In this document: positions 35,993-48,129 of the stretch, piece by piece
Layout: the number at the start of each line of letters is the position of its first letter
Numbering within the stretch: the stretch's first letter is position 1
NCBI GenBank assembly: GCA_914767715.1
Contig: OU612071.1
Location: forward strand, 24,425,681-24,489,680
Length of the DNA: 64,000 nucleotides
DNA from: Membranipora membranacea
Lineage: Eukaryota; Bryozoa; Gymnolaemata; Cheilostomatida; Membraniporidae
Direction of reading: 5' to 3'
Position numbers and translations under genes: made by a program
The notes under the pieces: model-generated
Told to the model about the DNA's origin: nothing
Database searches by the model: none
Seen by the model: the letters and a program-made list of their open reading frames with translations, nothing else

Positions 35993-36729
35993 AATAAACT
36001 CTCACCCTGGCTGGTTGTCCGCGGATCACAATCTATAGATATATTTCAAAAGCCTGTCATCATCAATGGTGCTGAGATTGAGCGTGTGCCCAATTTTAAG
36101 TTACTTGGTGTCATGCTGGATGAACATCTGAACTTCCATGCACACATATCCTCGATTGTAGAGAGAGGCCACACCAAATGCTACGCACTGCTGCTGCTGA
36201 AATGCCTTGGCGTCAACACCATAGGACTCTGCAAATACTATGCTAGCATCGTCAGATCGCATCTGACCTATGCATGTCCGGCTTGGTTCCTGCAGCCACC
36301 CAGTATGACATAGACAGTCTAGAACGTATTCAGAAACGATGTCTAAAAACCATCTATCCTAATCTAGAACACTACTCAGACAGACTAACAGCAAGTGGTC
36401 TACCGACACTAGAGCAGTACATGAGTGATCTGAGTAGCGCATACAGCAGCAAGGTGATAGCTGATCCCAACCACCAGTTAGCTGACCTAATTCCACCGAG
36501 GCAATCCACTGTACGCAGACACTCAAGCAGTCTACCAGATGTACTGATAAAACGATTCAAAAGAGAATCCCTCTATAACACTGTGTTTTATAAATATGGA
36601 GTGTAAATTGAAATGACTGGAACCACTGGAATCATCACACTAATGTAAAACATGTTCTAATACAAATGTTTTTTCAAACAAACATTTTTGAACACAGTTT
36701 AATAAAGTTAATATCAATCAATCAATCAA
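35993..36729 (+). pseudogene. LINE (CR1/L2-like) 3' end with frameshift and AATC tail
   Basis: Frame one (from 35993) reads VIINGAEIERVPNFKLLGVM, LNFHAHI and SHLTYACPAWF. A one-base loss near 36285 moves the frame to YDIDSLERIQKRCLKTIYPN and on to a stop at about 36605. These are the end of the palm, the thumb and the C-terminal tail of a non-LTR reverse transcriptase. About 100 bases later, after AATAAAG, the element ends in four ATCA units, the short tandem tail common in CR1/L2-type elements. The N-terminal part and endonuclease are missing, so it is a 5'-truncated, dead insertion. Confidence 0.8.
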
Positions 36730-37289
36730 AATGTTAAAGAAACAAGCTTTTGGCATGGCTTAGTTTATGGTAATCATGAATCAAGCTAAGTATTACGTAA
36801 GACAGGAACAACTCCTAACCAATTTTTTTGTGATCAGTGTGAAAGGGTCAGGTCATCTGTCCGTATCAAAAATGCCAGATGGTACAGATGGTACATGGTA
36901 AGCTTTCAAACAAATGCACAACGCGACTGCAAGCAGCGTAACACAGGAGAGCTCCATCAAGTCTGAAAATAGAAGGATAAATTCAAGTGGATAGACTGGG
37001 GAACAAATAAATATATATCACATGAAGAAACCACAGAAAGGTTTTATATAACAACGCCACAATGTTATAATGTAAATAATTTGCTGTATAGATAATGTCT
37101 GTTTAGGTGTTGTGTTTGGTGCTCCATTTGAAGGATTGCAGGTGGGTTAGATAAAACGTGACCCTCCTGGTAAAATAATATCAACTTTACACCTGTGATG
37201 TGTTTTCATGCTATATTGTGACTTTTAAAATCACTTTGGGATGCAATTCATCTTCAACTCCTGTCAGTATAACACTTTATTTTGTTTTA

Positions 37290-37350
37290 TTAATTGCCCT
37301 GGATTCGAGGCGTGCGAAGCCGGGTGCGCCGCCAAAAGGGCCCCGTACCT
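37290..37350. other. GC-rich block at the start of the minisatellite
   Basis: About 60 bases of markedly higher GC than the rest of the window, with CGAGGCGTGCGAAGCCGGG and a GGGCCCC core, directly before the first GTAAGT unit. Its role is unknown. It could be the end of a mobile element in which the array expanded. Confidence 0.45.
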
Positions 37351-39300
37351 CAGGGAGTAAGTGGAGGTAAGTGGAGGTAAGCGGAGAGTAAGTGGAGAGT
37401 AAGTGAAGGTAAGTGGAGAGTAAGTGGAGGTAAGTGGAGGTAAGTGGAGGTAAGCGGAGAGTAAGTGGAGAGTAAGCGGAGAGTAAGTAGAGAGTTAGCG
37501 GTGAGTAAGTGGAGAGTAAGTGGAGGGTAAGCAAAAAGTAAGTGGAGGTAAGCGGAGAGTAAGTGGAGAGTAAGTGAAGGTAAGTTGAGAGTAAGTGGTG
37601 AGTAAGAGGAGGTAAGTGGAGAGTATGTGGAGAGTAAGTGAAGAGTAAGTGGAGGTAAGTGGAGAGTAAGTGGAGAGTAAGCGGAGAGTAAGTGGAGGTA
37701 AGCGGAGAGTAAGTGGAGAGTAAGCTGAGAGTAAGTAGAGAGTTAGTGGAGAGTAATTGGAGAGTAAGTGGAGAGTAAGTGGAGAGTAAGTAGAGAGTAA
37801 GCGGAGAGTAAGCGGAGAGTAAGTGGAGAGTGAGCGGAGAGTAAGTGGAGAGTAAGTGGAGAGTAAGCGGAGAGTAAGAAGAGAGTAAGTGGAGAGTAAG
37901 AGGAGAGTAAGTGGAGAGTAAGTAGAGAGTAAGTGGAGAGTAAGAGGAGAGTAAGCGGAGAGTAAGTGGAGAGTAAGTGGAGAGTAAGTGGAGGTAAGCG
38001 GAGAGTAAGAGGAGAGTAGGTGGAGAGGAAGTGGAGAGTAAGCGGAGAGTAAGCGGAGAGTAAGCGGAGAGTAAGAGGAGAGTATGCGGAGAGTAGGCGG
38101 AGAGGAAGCGGAGAGTAAGCGGAGAGTAAGTAGAGAGTAAGTGGAGAATAAGCGGAGAGTAAGTGGAGAGTAAGAGGAGAGTAGGCGGAGAGGAAGTGGA
38201 GAGTAAGTGGAGGTGAGAGGAGACTAAGCGGAGATTGTTGTGATGAGAAAATATGTCAGAATGTCTGATAAAAATTATAAGTTTAAGAGTAAGAGTAAGT
38301 GGAGAGTTAGCGGAGACTAAGTGGAGAGTAAGTGGAGAGTAAGTGGAGGTAAGCGGAGAGTAAGAGGAGAGTAGGTGGAGAGGAAGTGGAGAGTAAGCGG
38401 AGAGTAAGCGGAGAGTAAGTGGAGAGTAAGAAGAGAGTAAGTGGAGAGTAAGAGGAGAGTAAGTGGAGAGTAAGTAGAGAGTAAGTAGAGAGTAAGCAGA
38501 GAGTAAGCGGAGAGTAAGTGGAGAGTAAGTGGAGAGTAAGTGGAGGTAAGCGGAGAGTAAGAGGAGAGTAGGTGGAGAGGAAGTGGAGAGTAAGCGGAGA
38601 GTAAGCGGAGAGTAAGCGGAGAGTAAGAGGAGAGTATGCGGAGAGTAGGCGGAGAGGAAGCGGAGAGTAAGCGGAGAGTAAGTAGAGAGTAAGTGGAGAA
38701 TAAGCGGAGAGTAAGTGGAGAGTAAGAGGAGAGTAGGCGGAGAGGAAGTGGAGAGTAAGTGGAGGTGAGAGGAGACTAAGCGGAGATTGTTGTGATGAGA
38801 AAATATGTCAGAATGTCTGATAAAAATTATAAGTTTAAGAGTAAGAGTAAGTGGAGAGTTAGCGGAGACTAAGTGGAGAGTAAGTGGAGAGTAAGTGGAG
38901 GTAAGCGGAGAGTAAGAGGAGAGTAGGTGGAGAGGAAGTGGAGAGTAAGCGGAGAGTAAGCGGAGAGTAAGTGGAGAGTAAGTGGAGAGTAAGTGGAGGG
39001 AAGCGGAGATTAAGTGGAGAGTAGGTGGAGAGGAAGTGGAGAGTAAGCGGAGAGTAAGCGGAGAGTAAGCGGAGAGTAAGCGGAGAGTAAGTGGAGAGTA
39101 AGTAGAGAGTAAGTGGAGAGTAAGAGGAGAGTAAGCGGAGAGTAAGGCAAGAGTAAGCAGAGAGTAAGCGGAGAGTAAGTGGAGAGTAAGTGGAGAGTAA
39201 GCGGAGAGTAAGTGGAGAGTAAGTGGAGGTGAGAGGAGACTAAGCGTAGATTGTTGTGATGAGAAAATATGTCAGAATGTCTGATAAAAATTATAAGTTT
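37350..39300 (+). repeat. GTAAGT minisatellite with higher-order spacer
   Basis: About 1.9 kb of an 11-bp unit GTAAGTGGAGA with variants (GTAAGC, GTAAGA, 9-bp GTAAGTGGA). A spacer of about 55 bp (AGATTGTTGTGATGAG..., ending ATTATAAGTTTA) recurs at about 38231, 38783 and 39247. The blocks between the spacers are near-copies about 552 and 464 bp long, so the array has a higher-order period. Leu/Ser/Pro/Thr-rich reverse ORFs are translation of the repeat, not genes. Confidence 0.95.
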
Positions 39301-39929
39301 AGTCACAGGAATTTTATTGAACTGTATCTACCGATTTGTTTTGTATCAAACCAAATTGTTTCACATTGATTCATGCTCCCTCTGCACAGTAATGTCATAC
39401 ATACGCCCAAGGTGAAACAAATCAACAAAATCTAAAATAGCAATAAACAAGGTGTCCCTTATGGCCTCGTTTATTCAACAACATATCTGAAACATCTCAC
39501 TACAATATGGTGAAGTGGTCTCCACTCGAAGGCTTTTTTTAACGAAAAATAACATTGCTTTTTTGTCTAAACTTGCAAGCTTTCTTGAATTTTGATTCCT
39601 GATCTACATTATTCATTTCAGTACCATTATTAACAAAAGCAGAAATATACTTGCGTTTGTTGACAGATGGGCATTTCCTGGCGTTGGAACTTGAAGTGTT
39701 GGTTTATCAAGCCAAACCGATGTGTTTTCTTAATGTTTTAATTCACATGACGGCTGCAAATAGAGAAAACTTAAACCAATTGCAAGAATGATGTTTCACT
39801 AATTTAATACATTTAATCAAAATGAAATCATGCGATAAATTGATTCTGTTTTCTCTTTACAAGACTTCGCACTCCCTACACTATAATCACACTACTTTAC
39901 ACTCTTATCAACACTCGGCTCTAATCAAT

Positions 39930-40150
39930 TAGGTCAGTCAATTTTGGGCGTTGCCTCTTGATCGCGATCCCAAGGTTCGATTTCTGGGGCGGAAAGGGTT
40001 TGAAAATGAATCTGGCTGATCACTGTCCCTTCGGATCAAGACTATAAAAATAACACGAGCTCGGTGTTGTGCCTCTAGTACGCACATTAAGACACTCCCT
40101 CTGCCTCTATGTGAGAGTTGCCGGGGCATGGGTATAGGGAACCAACTCAA
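39930..40150 (+). mobile_element. SINE-like element
   Basis: A tRNA-like B box (AAGGTTCGATTTC) is followed by CCCTTCGGAT, then CGCACATTAAGA and GAGAGTTGCCGGGGCAT. These resemble the ordered conserved words of tRNA-derived SINEs with a central domain found in many invertebrates. GC content is clearly above the surroundings. No target duplication or tail could be fixed. Confidence 0.45.
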
Positions 40151-40159
40151 ACTAACCAC

Positions 40160-41860
40160 AATACCACCAACAAAACTTCAGAACATATGATCTGTAGCTG
40201 CAGCTTATAATAATAAATCATACAGGAGTTAGTTATAATATAAGTATTATCATTTTTCTGTACTAACATTCTGATAGTAACAGATTGCTGTGTATATCCT
40301 ATGACTTAATATTTCATACCTCACTCGCAGCAGCACACCTAGAGTATTATAAACATTTTGATGCAAACACGCACACAGCCAAAAATAAAAGTCTCGTTTT
40401 TTATCTGTTTGCATTGTCTTTTCTCTTCAAAGCAAAGCAAAGCAAAGACAGATCACCTCCTAATGTATCAGGTTATGCTTGCAGCTGTTTTAACTGAATT
40501 GTGAGATTTTATGATGATCAATCCAACACAACTCAATTCAATTAATAGATCAGGCTCCCCTGAAATCACAGTTACCAATATTTAACTGGCTCAAGCAAGA
40601 CCAGCCGTGGTACAAAGCTTTCAGCAAAGTGACAAGTCCTCTTTCGTAACAGCCAGCATTCTTTGGAGACTCTAAAAATAATATAATCCTTTTATGACTC
40701 ATCTAGTAGTGTCCATTGTTCACAGTAAACAGCTTTAGAAGAATCTCTTTTTATTTGATTTTGGGTCCTATTTTTAATGTAGCGTCCCATATTTTCTATT
40801 TTTTCTCTTCTTGAAAAGGGATCCATAGCAAGGTTGATTAAGTATGAATATGATATGATAATTTGGTAGGTACAAAGGTATGATAATAATATGATTTTTC
40901 AGTACAAAATATGATAGTGTATGCACTAACTGGTTGCTGCTCTATACATAGCTGTGGCAACTCGAGAAAAATCGGGTCAACTCAGCTCGACTACACTGCC
41001 AACTCAAATCAAATCAGCCCATTTATTTCAGATAGCAACTCGAATCAAACTCAATTCAACAGGAATGCAACTCAAATCACGAATCATACGATTCCGAGTT
41101 GCAACTCTTGATCAACTCATTGTGCCGAATGAAGGTATTTTTTGACTAACAAATACTAATTATCATAGTACTGTATTATTAGTCTATTGTCAGATGGCTC
41201 AAAAGTGTTCAAAATTTTCCTCTTGCAGAAAAAAGATGAGTATATACTTCGTTTTAATCTTTTCTGGCGTAATTTTATATGCTAATTACAGCCAACATCA
41301 TGTACCGTAATAAAAGTGTCACCGAGAGAGGCAGCGCCAGCCTTTGTCCCCCTTATATTATATATAAATATCTAAAGTGTTAGAATTTGCATTTGACTAC
41401 TTCGGATTTTATATTTTTTGATTTATCATGGTTAGGCTTATTATTGAGGATGTTTGGCACAATATATTTCTAAATTTCTAGTTATATTTACAATATATGG
41501 CATGTATTATTGTATTTTTGCATAGTTGGAGGAGAAAACTCCTAGTTTAATCAATTTAACCATTTTCGGAATACACTGGTGTATTCCTGACAAATTGAAA
41601 AACCCATGCGATAAGTAAATGACCCAGAGTATATATGCTGTACATGAAAAGTGGCCACATACTATCATGAATATAATAACTATAGGCTACAAATATATAC
41701 TTGAGAGTACCTGTACTGATATTATTAGCAAATGCAGCTGTCCATACTGTAACTTATTAGAATATGTACTGACGATCTACGCAAAAGAGTATTATACTGC
41801 TAACCGCCTCAAAAACAAAGGTTCAAGCACATAACATGCATACGCTGCTACCAATGCATA
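40160..41860. other. No gene seen; degenerate short repeats
   Basis: (CAAAG)n lies near 40427-40448 and a degenerate CAACTCAAATCA-type repeat at about 40960-41115. Otherwise unremarkable AT-rich sequence. Confidence 0.5.
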
Positions 41861-41861
41861 G

Positions 41862-42142
41862 TTATAATTCATCATCGTCTTCACTTTCCTCCGCACTGTC
41901 CATAGCGACACTGTGGTTGTTACAGTCACGGCAACCACTTCATTCCTCCTTTCAAACATGAGCATCGTATGCCAGTGCATTGGTTTGCCGTGCATTGACA
42001 TTTCGTGGTTTTCATTATTGATTTGGGTGGGCAATCCATCCATTTAATCTTTAGATCTCCTCCTTCCTTTTCCCATCCATTGCCATCAGGATTTTCAGCT
42101 GTGATCATTGGTTGAAGAGCCGATAGCCAGATATTGGACTGA
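41862..42142 (-). pseudogene. Transposon-type CXC cysteine-rich C-terminal tail
   Basis: The minus-strand frame reads NIWLSALQP, GWEKEGGDLKIKWMDCPP, KCQCTANQC and RCSCLKGGMK. It then shifts frame to CRDCNNHS and an acidic SEESEDDDEL end before a stop. The W...W.D.PP spacer plus a CxC...CxC cysteine cluster and acidic tail is a pattern I associate with C-terminal ends of invertebrate transposon proteins. One frameshift between the two cysteine blocks makes it a relic. The body of the protein is not present upstream. Confidence 0.5.
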
Positions 42143-42155
42143 TAGTTTGCTTAAA

Positions 42156-42230
42156 AATGACATTATTTCTGTTGGAAACAAGTCAGGTATAGACTATACC
42201 TGAGTAGTTTCCGACAGAAATGATGTCATT
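42156..42230. repeat. Loopless 37-bp hairpin
   Basis: Two 37-base arms (AATGACAT...GGTATAG and its inverse) joined with almost no loop and about five mismatches. Looks like a tiny palindromic MITE. Confidence 0.75.
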
Positions 42231-42260
42231 ATTAACTTTGTACGCGATGTCAAAAGGGAG

Positions 42261-43030
42261 TTGCCTTCAATTTATGCAGGATCGTGTAACTCGAAAATAA
42301 TATATGATAGCTATTATAATTTGGCTAATATTCACTACAACCCAGCTATATCTAAGTTTCCTAAATACTCTTTTGCTGAACAAGATTTTTCCTTACCTGG
42401 AATGATATTTTGGGCAGATGAAAAACTCCCTGCTGTATTTTGTTCGTTAAATCTCCCGATTTACCTTCGGTTAGCTCTCCCCTCCGAGATTTCCCAGGTT
42501 TGTAAGTGAAGGCAGTCGGATTTATAGCTTGGTCGGTACTCTACATTTTAGCTTGAAATCGGGTGATGGCAACCTGTTCAATCTAAAAGATTTTGCGAAA
42601 CAAAGTACTTGTAAATTTATTGCATCAGGTCTCGTTTTGAATCACTGCCAATTTGCTTGTCAGACAACCGATCAGCTCAATAAGAAACTTATTCCATCTT
42701 GGGAGTTTAGAAATGAAGCTTTGGGTGCGAAGCTACCCCCTTACTGCTACTGTTACTTACATTATTGTTTTAGTAGCACTATGCTAAGTTATTTCCCTCA
42801 AGCTGTTTCTTTGCAATGTCTGGTTTTAGTTGGACATCTCTCCACAGTCATACGAGCAGTGCACTCCTGTCATATATGCACAAAAGCTACCTATATCTTC
42901 TTCACAGCAGTCTTATATGCCTCAGATGTTTCCGCTTTCAGATGCAACATCGTATGTAATTCCAGGCGTTAGGTTTAGAAAAAATAATAAGTTAACTCGT
43001 GAAATGTTGATGTCGAATGTTGGGTAATGC
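42261..43030 (+). other. Unrecognised protein-like frames, frameshifted
   Basis: Successive plus-strand frames look protein-like: 42261-42509 (FAEQDFSLPGMIFWADEKLP), 42529-42972 and 42830-43027 (QCTPVIYAQKLPISSSQQSY, RFRKNNKLTREMLM). They overlap in different frames with no splice sites, so a decayed mobile-element gene is the simplest reading. The last part is repeated at about 47840-48020. No family is recognised. Confidence 0.3.
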
Positions 43031-43799
43031 CTTCTTTAGTATAAAAGGGGATGACTTGGGTTAGTATGATATTTTGAAGTTGTTCTTCCTTTCTCCAACT
43101 AAACTTGATTACCGTCAGCAACGCAGTATCTTTTGACGAGTAAGTATGAGGCTCGTACATGTCTTAATTATTATCTGTTAACTAATTTTCACCTTACTTT
43201 ATACACTACTACTATGTCTTTTATCACCAGGACAGACTAATGCGGCTATTACTATTGCTATAGGTATTAAATGATTTATAATAAATCTATGGTGAGTTTT
43301 ATGACTTTTATCGCTGACGAGTAATCACATCAACTTGATGTTTAAGTCTTTCATTCTGATACTTAATCAATTTTCTAATTCTACATTGAATTTTAATTAT
43401 TGATTTTGTTTTATTTATATATTATGTATTTAGAACATTAACATTATTTATCTTATTACAGGAGCTATCATCGGGCCCTACATTATTCAAACTATTTATG
43501 ACTATCTATGTCCATCGAAGCAATTTAATCTCTACTCGTTATATTATTTAAAAGTTGACAATGATACTTTTTTTGCTGAGGCATTATTTTTGACATAGCG
43601 GTATAACTTTAACCTGAAAGTGATGTTACAACAACATTACTCATGCCACCTTATTAATCCTTTTTAATTTAACATTTTTTATGCACAATTCACCGAACTA
43701 GTTACCACTGTTATTGCCATTTCAGGGTACAATCAAACCAAGAAATAAAATTTATAGCCATAAAATTCCAACACAAGCCACCGTTGTTCCGATACAAGG

Positions 43800-44340
43800 T
43801 TTACGCAATCATTGATTTGGCTAAAACATTAAAGCAGTAGAATCTCAGAATCGTAAGAATCTAGAATATTTTTCATGCTTCTGTAAACGCCTAGTAATAG
43901 ACTAGCGCCAGTAGGTTAGAAGAGAAGACCATATATACCACTGACATCTAACAACTAGAAGTCAGCATGATATGTATTCTCAGGTTTGTAATAATAAAGT
44001 AAAACAATAATAGTTAGCAAACCTCACACACATGAAGTATTTGAGCTTAGCTTGAGATTTATCATTGAAACAGCCACTTTAATTGTTAATGGCTTATGTG
44101 GTTATTTTCCTAAATTGCACTGTCACCGACAGAGCATTGGATTCACGAGAGTTGGTGATGCAACTGCATGATTTTTAAACTATTCACCGACATTTGTGAG
44201 AATGATGCAAAAGTTAATAACATTTTTAAACCGGTAATAATATGAGATTTAATTTAATTTTTGGCGGTGTGGTTATTTGGTGCAATACCTGTATATGAAC
44301 AATCAGGATCCTGTTGAGCAGGCACTTGAAAATAGGTAAC
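43800..44340 (+). repeat. Direct duplication, unit 1
   Basis: Matches 48130-48640 in order and orientation. Shared blocks include TATATACC, an ATG with 17-nt exon, TAGCAAAC, TTGAGATTTATCA, GGCGTGTGGTTATTTG-like and CCTGTTGAGCAGG. Sequence identity is moderate (perhaps 75 percent), with indels. Confidence 0.7.
43932..43983 (+). promoter_or_regulatory. TATA box and possible 17-nt first exon
   Basis: TATATACC stands 35 bases before an ATG (43967) that opens a 17-base exon-like stretch ending CTCAG|GTTTGT. The same layout is kept in the duplicate at 48240-48291, though there the donor GT has become AT. A 17-base first exon in this phase is also what the secreted-protein genes use. No coding continuation is proven. 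Confidence 0.35.
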
Positions 44341-44616
44341 GCGACAAAAGAAATCGTTATTGATACAAAAGATACAAAATATGTAATATCAATTTTTTGT
44401 ATTTACATTTTGACAGTGACAAAGCTCCCTGTATACTTAGCCACAGGAATATTGTTTGTAAAGGGAGGAAATTTATTTTATTGAAGTTTGTGTATGGGTG
44501 AGGAAAAGGAGATCCCAAAGCTCACCGAAGAGACAGCAATAACAAATTCTTGGCAATTCAGTCATTGGGAGAAACTGCTGCAAGAAAACCCACAGTAAAA
44601 AACCCAAAAATCTCGA

Positions 44617-45730
44617 TCATAAGACTGAGAAAATGAAAATTACACGGCTCCTACGGTATAAGTGCCACAACACAATGCCTAAGGCGGCGGTCTCCTTCAT
44701 TACACCAGACTCAATCAGAAAAACTGCATTCAATTTGGCGAGCTCCCTATCTACATGCATCTCCAAATCAAAAAATCGCTGTGCATACCAGGCCAGAGGA
44801 AAGACTGGCTGCAATCACTTGCATGTCAAGAAAAGGTTTGCGACTATGCCCAGCCCTCCTTACTGCGTTCACCGAATTCATAATCAATTTTGCATGGACT
44901 TTTCCAGTTATCAAGGAGCTAGATGAGAGCCTCCCCATGGAATCTTGATACTTTGCTCTGATTATTGGATCCAAATCTGTGAATTGGTCAATTGAAAAGT
45001 CCGATCTAAAAACTCTTAGTGCTCTTTTCAGTGCTTGCTCAAGAAACCTACATGTATTTCAGTAGTTGGAATGGAAGCAAGAGTTTCTGTCTCATTTCCT
45101 TGCAGTGGGCTTCCTGTGGTTTTAAAGAACCTAGCAAAAGTATGGTCAACTTCAGAGGCATTACAGGCTATCAGGGCCAGGTGCAGGGCGGCGTGACAGA
45201 AGTTTGCATTGCAAGATAACTCTCACCATCGCTTCGCTGTATATAACATGGATGGGACCAAGGATGGGACAAACGGTACCCTTGTCTGACCCCCCTCTTG
45301 AAATAGATACTCGTCCTGACAATCTGCCATTTATCTGAAGCCGAGCTGAAATAGTTAGGTTCATGGTCTTAACAAGGCACAATCCCTTATTTTCCAACAC
45401 CAGGCTTTGTCAGGGCCGCCGTCACAAAATTAGGGTCAACTCAATCCTGCTCACGAAAAGGATAAAAAAAATAATATTACTGGGGATATTCCAGAGAATT
45501 AAACGATGAACGATGCGGCTAGTCTGATTTGAATAATTGACCGGCAGCCTCTGTGTGAATTTTATAACCAAGATGTCAAAGGCAGCTGTCTCCTTTATAA
45601 TGCCTATCTCAACCACAGAGCAAGGGATGGTGTGTAGTGTTTGTTGTGAACCTGGGCATAAGTTTGAAGATCATCTTAAAAAACATTGTTTGGCTGAGAA
45701 GCCCGTATCCATAGGTGGGCTAAAATAGCG
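44617..45730 (-). other. Unrecognised ORF fragments
   Basis: Minus-strand frames include GKVHAKLIMNSVNAVRRAGH (44768-44974), GVMKETAALGIV (44617-44814) and GIIKETAAFDILV (45422-45616). The last two resemble each other, suggesting an internal repeat or two copies of one decayed gene. No splice structure or known domain was found. Confidence 0.25.
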
Positions 45731-46386
45731 GCCAAAACTTTGTTTCTCCATTGATGATACACGATAAAACAATCTCTCTCGAAAAAAAAACCAAAGCGTG
45801 GCTCTGATAAAACGACATGGGGTATGAGTAGTTGAAAGAAACAAAGTGGCAGTAAGAAACGGATATGAGAGATGACCTTGGCCAGCCAGGGACAAGTGGA
45901 ACGGCGGGGTAAAATGGTGGCAACGCAGGAAGTAAACCAGGTGATCCTCCTTTGCGGACAAACAATGATCTGAATAAAATTATCTCTCAGTTAACGAGCC
46001 CTCCTCGCTTGAGATCTTCAGCGTAGGTTGCTAACGTATAGAGTATTTTTCTCTTCTTTTTGTATTTTATGTAGTTTATATTGTCAAGTTTTCTGGTTAC
46101 ATACACTTAGGATCTATACTTGATGGGGGTAAGCTCTTCAAACAGTTCAAACAGATTATAAATTTGTAGAAACCTTTATAAGTGGATGGAAAATCCTCAT
46201 GGACACATTTGATATGATCAAAAACCCTTGCCATATTCCCCCATCTGTGCATTCAACATCTTTGGGTCAAACTTGAAAGGCACAGTATGCAGTGTAACCG
46301 CTGTGTAAACCTCACTGCTCATTATGATTTCAACTTCTTCTACATTTCATCAACTTTCGCATCAAGTCATTATACCTCGACACTGA

Positions 46387-46623
46387 CTTTACATCGACTT
46401 CAACACCTTTACTGAGGCTGAAGTTCATACCATCAATGTCCTCTACACTAATATCGTAACAGCTCAAAAATACTTCCAAATCCTTGACAGAAGTGAAGCC
46501 GTCCAAATGAGTGAACTAAACAGATCACACAGGTTTCTTCGAGGTCGTGACATCCCAAAACACAAACACTACACACAAGTCAGTCCTGACAAGGGCTTTC
46601 GAGGTTTGGAGCACGATAAGTGA
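46387..46623 (+). other. 79-codon open frame without start, unrecognised
   Basis: Read from 46387 the frame gives LYIDFNTFTEAEVHTINVLY, ILDRSEAVQMSELNRSHRFL and a basic, Gly-containing end before TGA. Composition is protein-like. It may be the end of a decayed element gene; upstream frames (NFRIKSLYLD) look related but are out of phase. Confidence 0.3.
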
Positions 46624-48129
46624 AGTCAAGTTTTAGAATTATCTTATAATCTGCACGGGTTTAGTTATACAAGCTCTATTGCTGCAGTTGAAAAGACAAA
46701 ATATGGACACAACCCAGAGCGGTCCACAGACCGGCTAGAAAACCTGAGCTAGTAAAAAGAAAATAAGGCTTGAAATTCTAGCTTTGCTCAATATATCTTC
46801 ATTTGTCATTGCACACACAAAATGTGTATACATGCAGCGAGATATTGACTAGGTTAGCTAACAGCCAATGATATCCCATATGCAAAGCCTTTGAATGATT
46901 CCCATCATGTACATCATGTAAACATCACGTGGTAACTGTTAATTAACGAATGAAACCATTATCTCGCTTTTCTCGCTTTGATAAAATTTGACTTGTCGAA
47001 TCATCTGCGAGTAACTAGTAACAAGTCATTATAAGCAGCCTGTGATAAGTAGGGGTGGACCTTAGACCACTAAGTTAACAACATGCTTTCAAGGTGGCTG
47101 AAAACTAACGTTTGTGGCAATAAGGATGGCATTGAAAAGAAACCATAGTATGGAATTATGAAACTTAGGCCGTGTTTATGACAAAACAGAAGATGAGCTG
47201 CCCCTAAAGAGTGACGCAAGGTACGCAGAGTGTGATACATCCTAAAAACCTAGAATGCATCCTAGAGGCGAGGCCATCAAGGAACTCCTAATCATGAGTG
47301 TTCAGCAAGCTGCCAGAAACTGAAACAGGCACTTATCGCCCATTGGCAGTGTCACTTTGATCTTTGCCAATAGGCCGAGAAGCGATCATGAAAGTTAGGT
47401 ATAATAACGCAACAAGCAAAGAATCACCACCTATAATGTATCAGCTGATGATTACCGTTCTGTTACACTGGAAATCTGTGTATAATAATTACATTACATT
47501 GTTATTACCTCTGATATTGACAGAAAGATTACTTAGAGACAAATGAAATAAATAGTCTGGTATTTGGATGTGGAAGCTTATAGGGCTGGTACAGCACTAG
47601 GAATAAATACCTAATTGATTATTAGGAGGACAATTTCTAACACTATACATACGCCTAGAACATATCATGGGACAGAAATACAAGTACCTTCAAATTAATC
47701 AGATCTGTGGAGTTCAAAACGAAAAAAGTTGCATTTTGGGAGTTGATTTACAAGTCTAGACAATAAATCTGGGCAATAAAAATTATTACATCTCCTGAGT
47801 TTGGAAGTGCAGCTTCGCATGCAACAGACCTTTTGCAAAGTCTCCTTTCAGTTGGAACTTCTCTCCACAGTTGTACTAACAGTACCATCGTATCATGTAT
47901 CCATGTAAGACCAGTTACCAATATCCTCTTCACAGCAGATTTGTTACATCTTTCTGCTTTTGCCTACAAGAAGTGGCATAATATTCAGGCGTTAAGTACA
48001 AATGGGTTAAGTCTAGTTTGTTAAAATTATGATTGAGATACCAGGTTACGTCTTCTGAAGTAAAAACAATCACGATTGTGCTAAGATTTGGTTCGATGCT
48101 TTGAGTCGACTAATTAATAAAGGTTTTAT

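Noticed and set aside
37350-39300. CRISPR-like array
   Set aside because: Units are contiguous with no unique spacers, and the context is eukaryotic.
37277-39306. Leu-Ser-Thr-Tyr-Pro-rich reverse ORFs
   Set aside because: Translation of the 11-bp minisatellite only; no start context or splice structure.
45537-45728. Possible zinc-knuckle (CSVCCEPGHKFEDH)
   Set aside because: Only one cysteine pair with plausible spacing, no element context, and the opposite strand looks equally protein-like.
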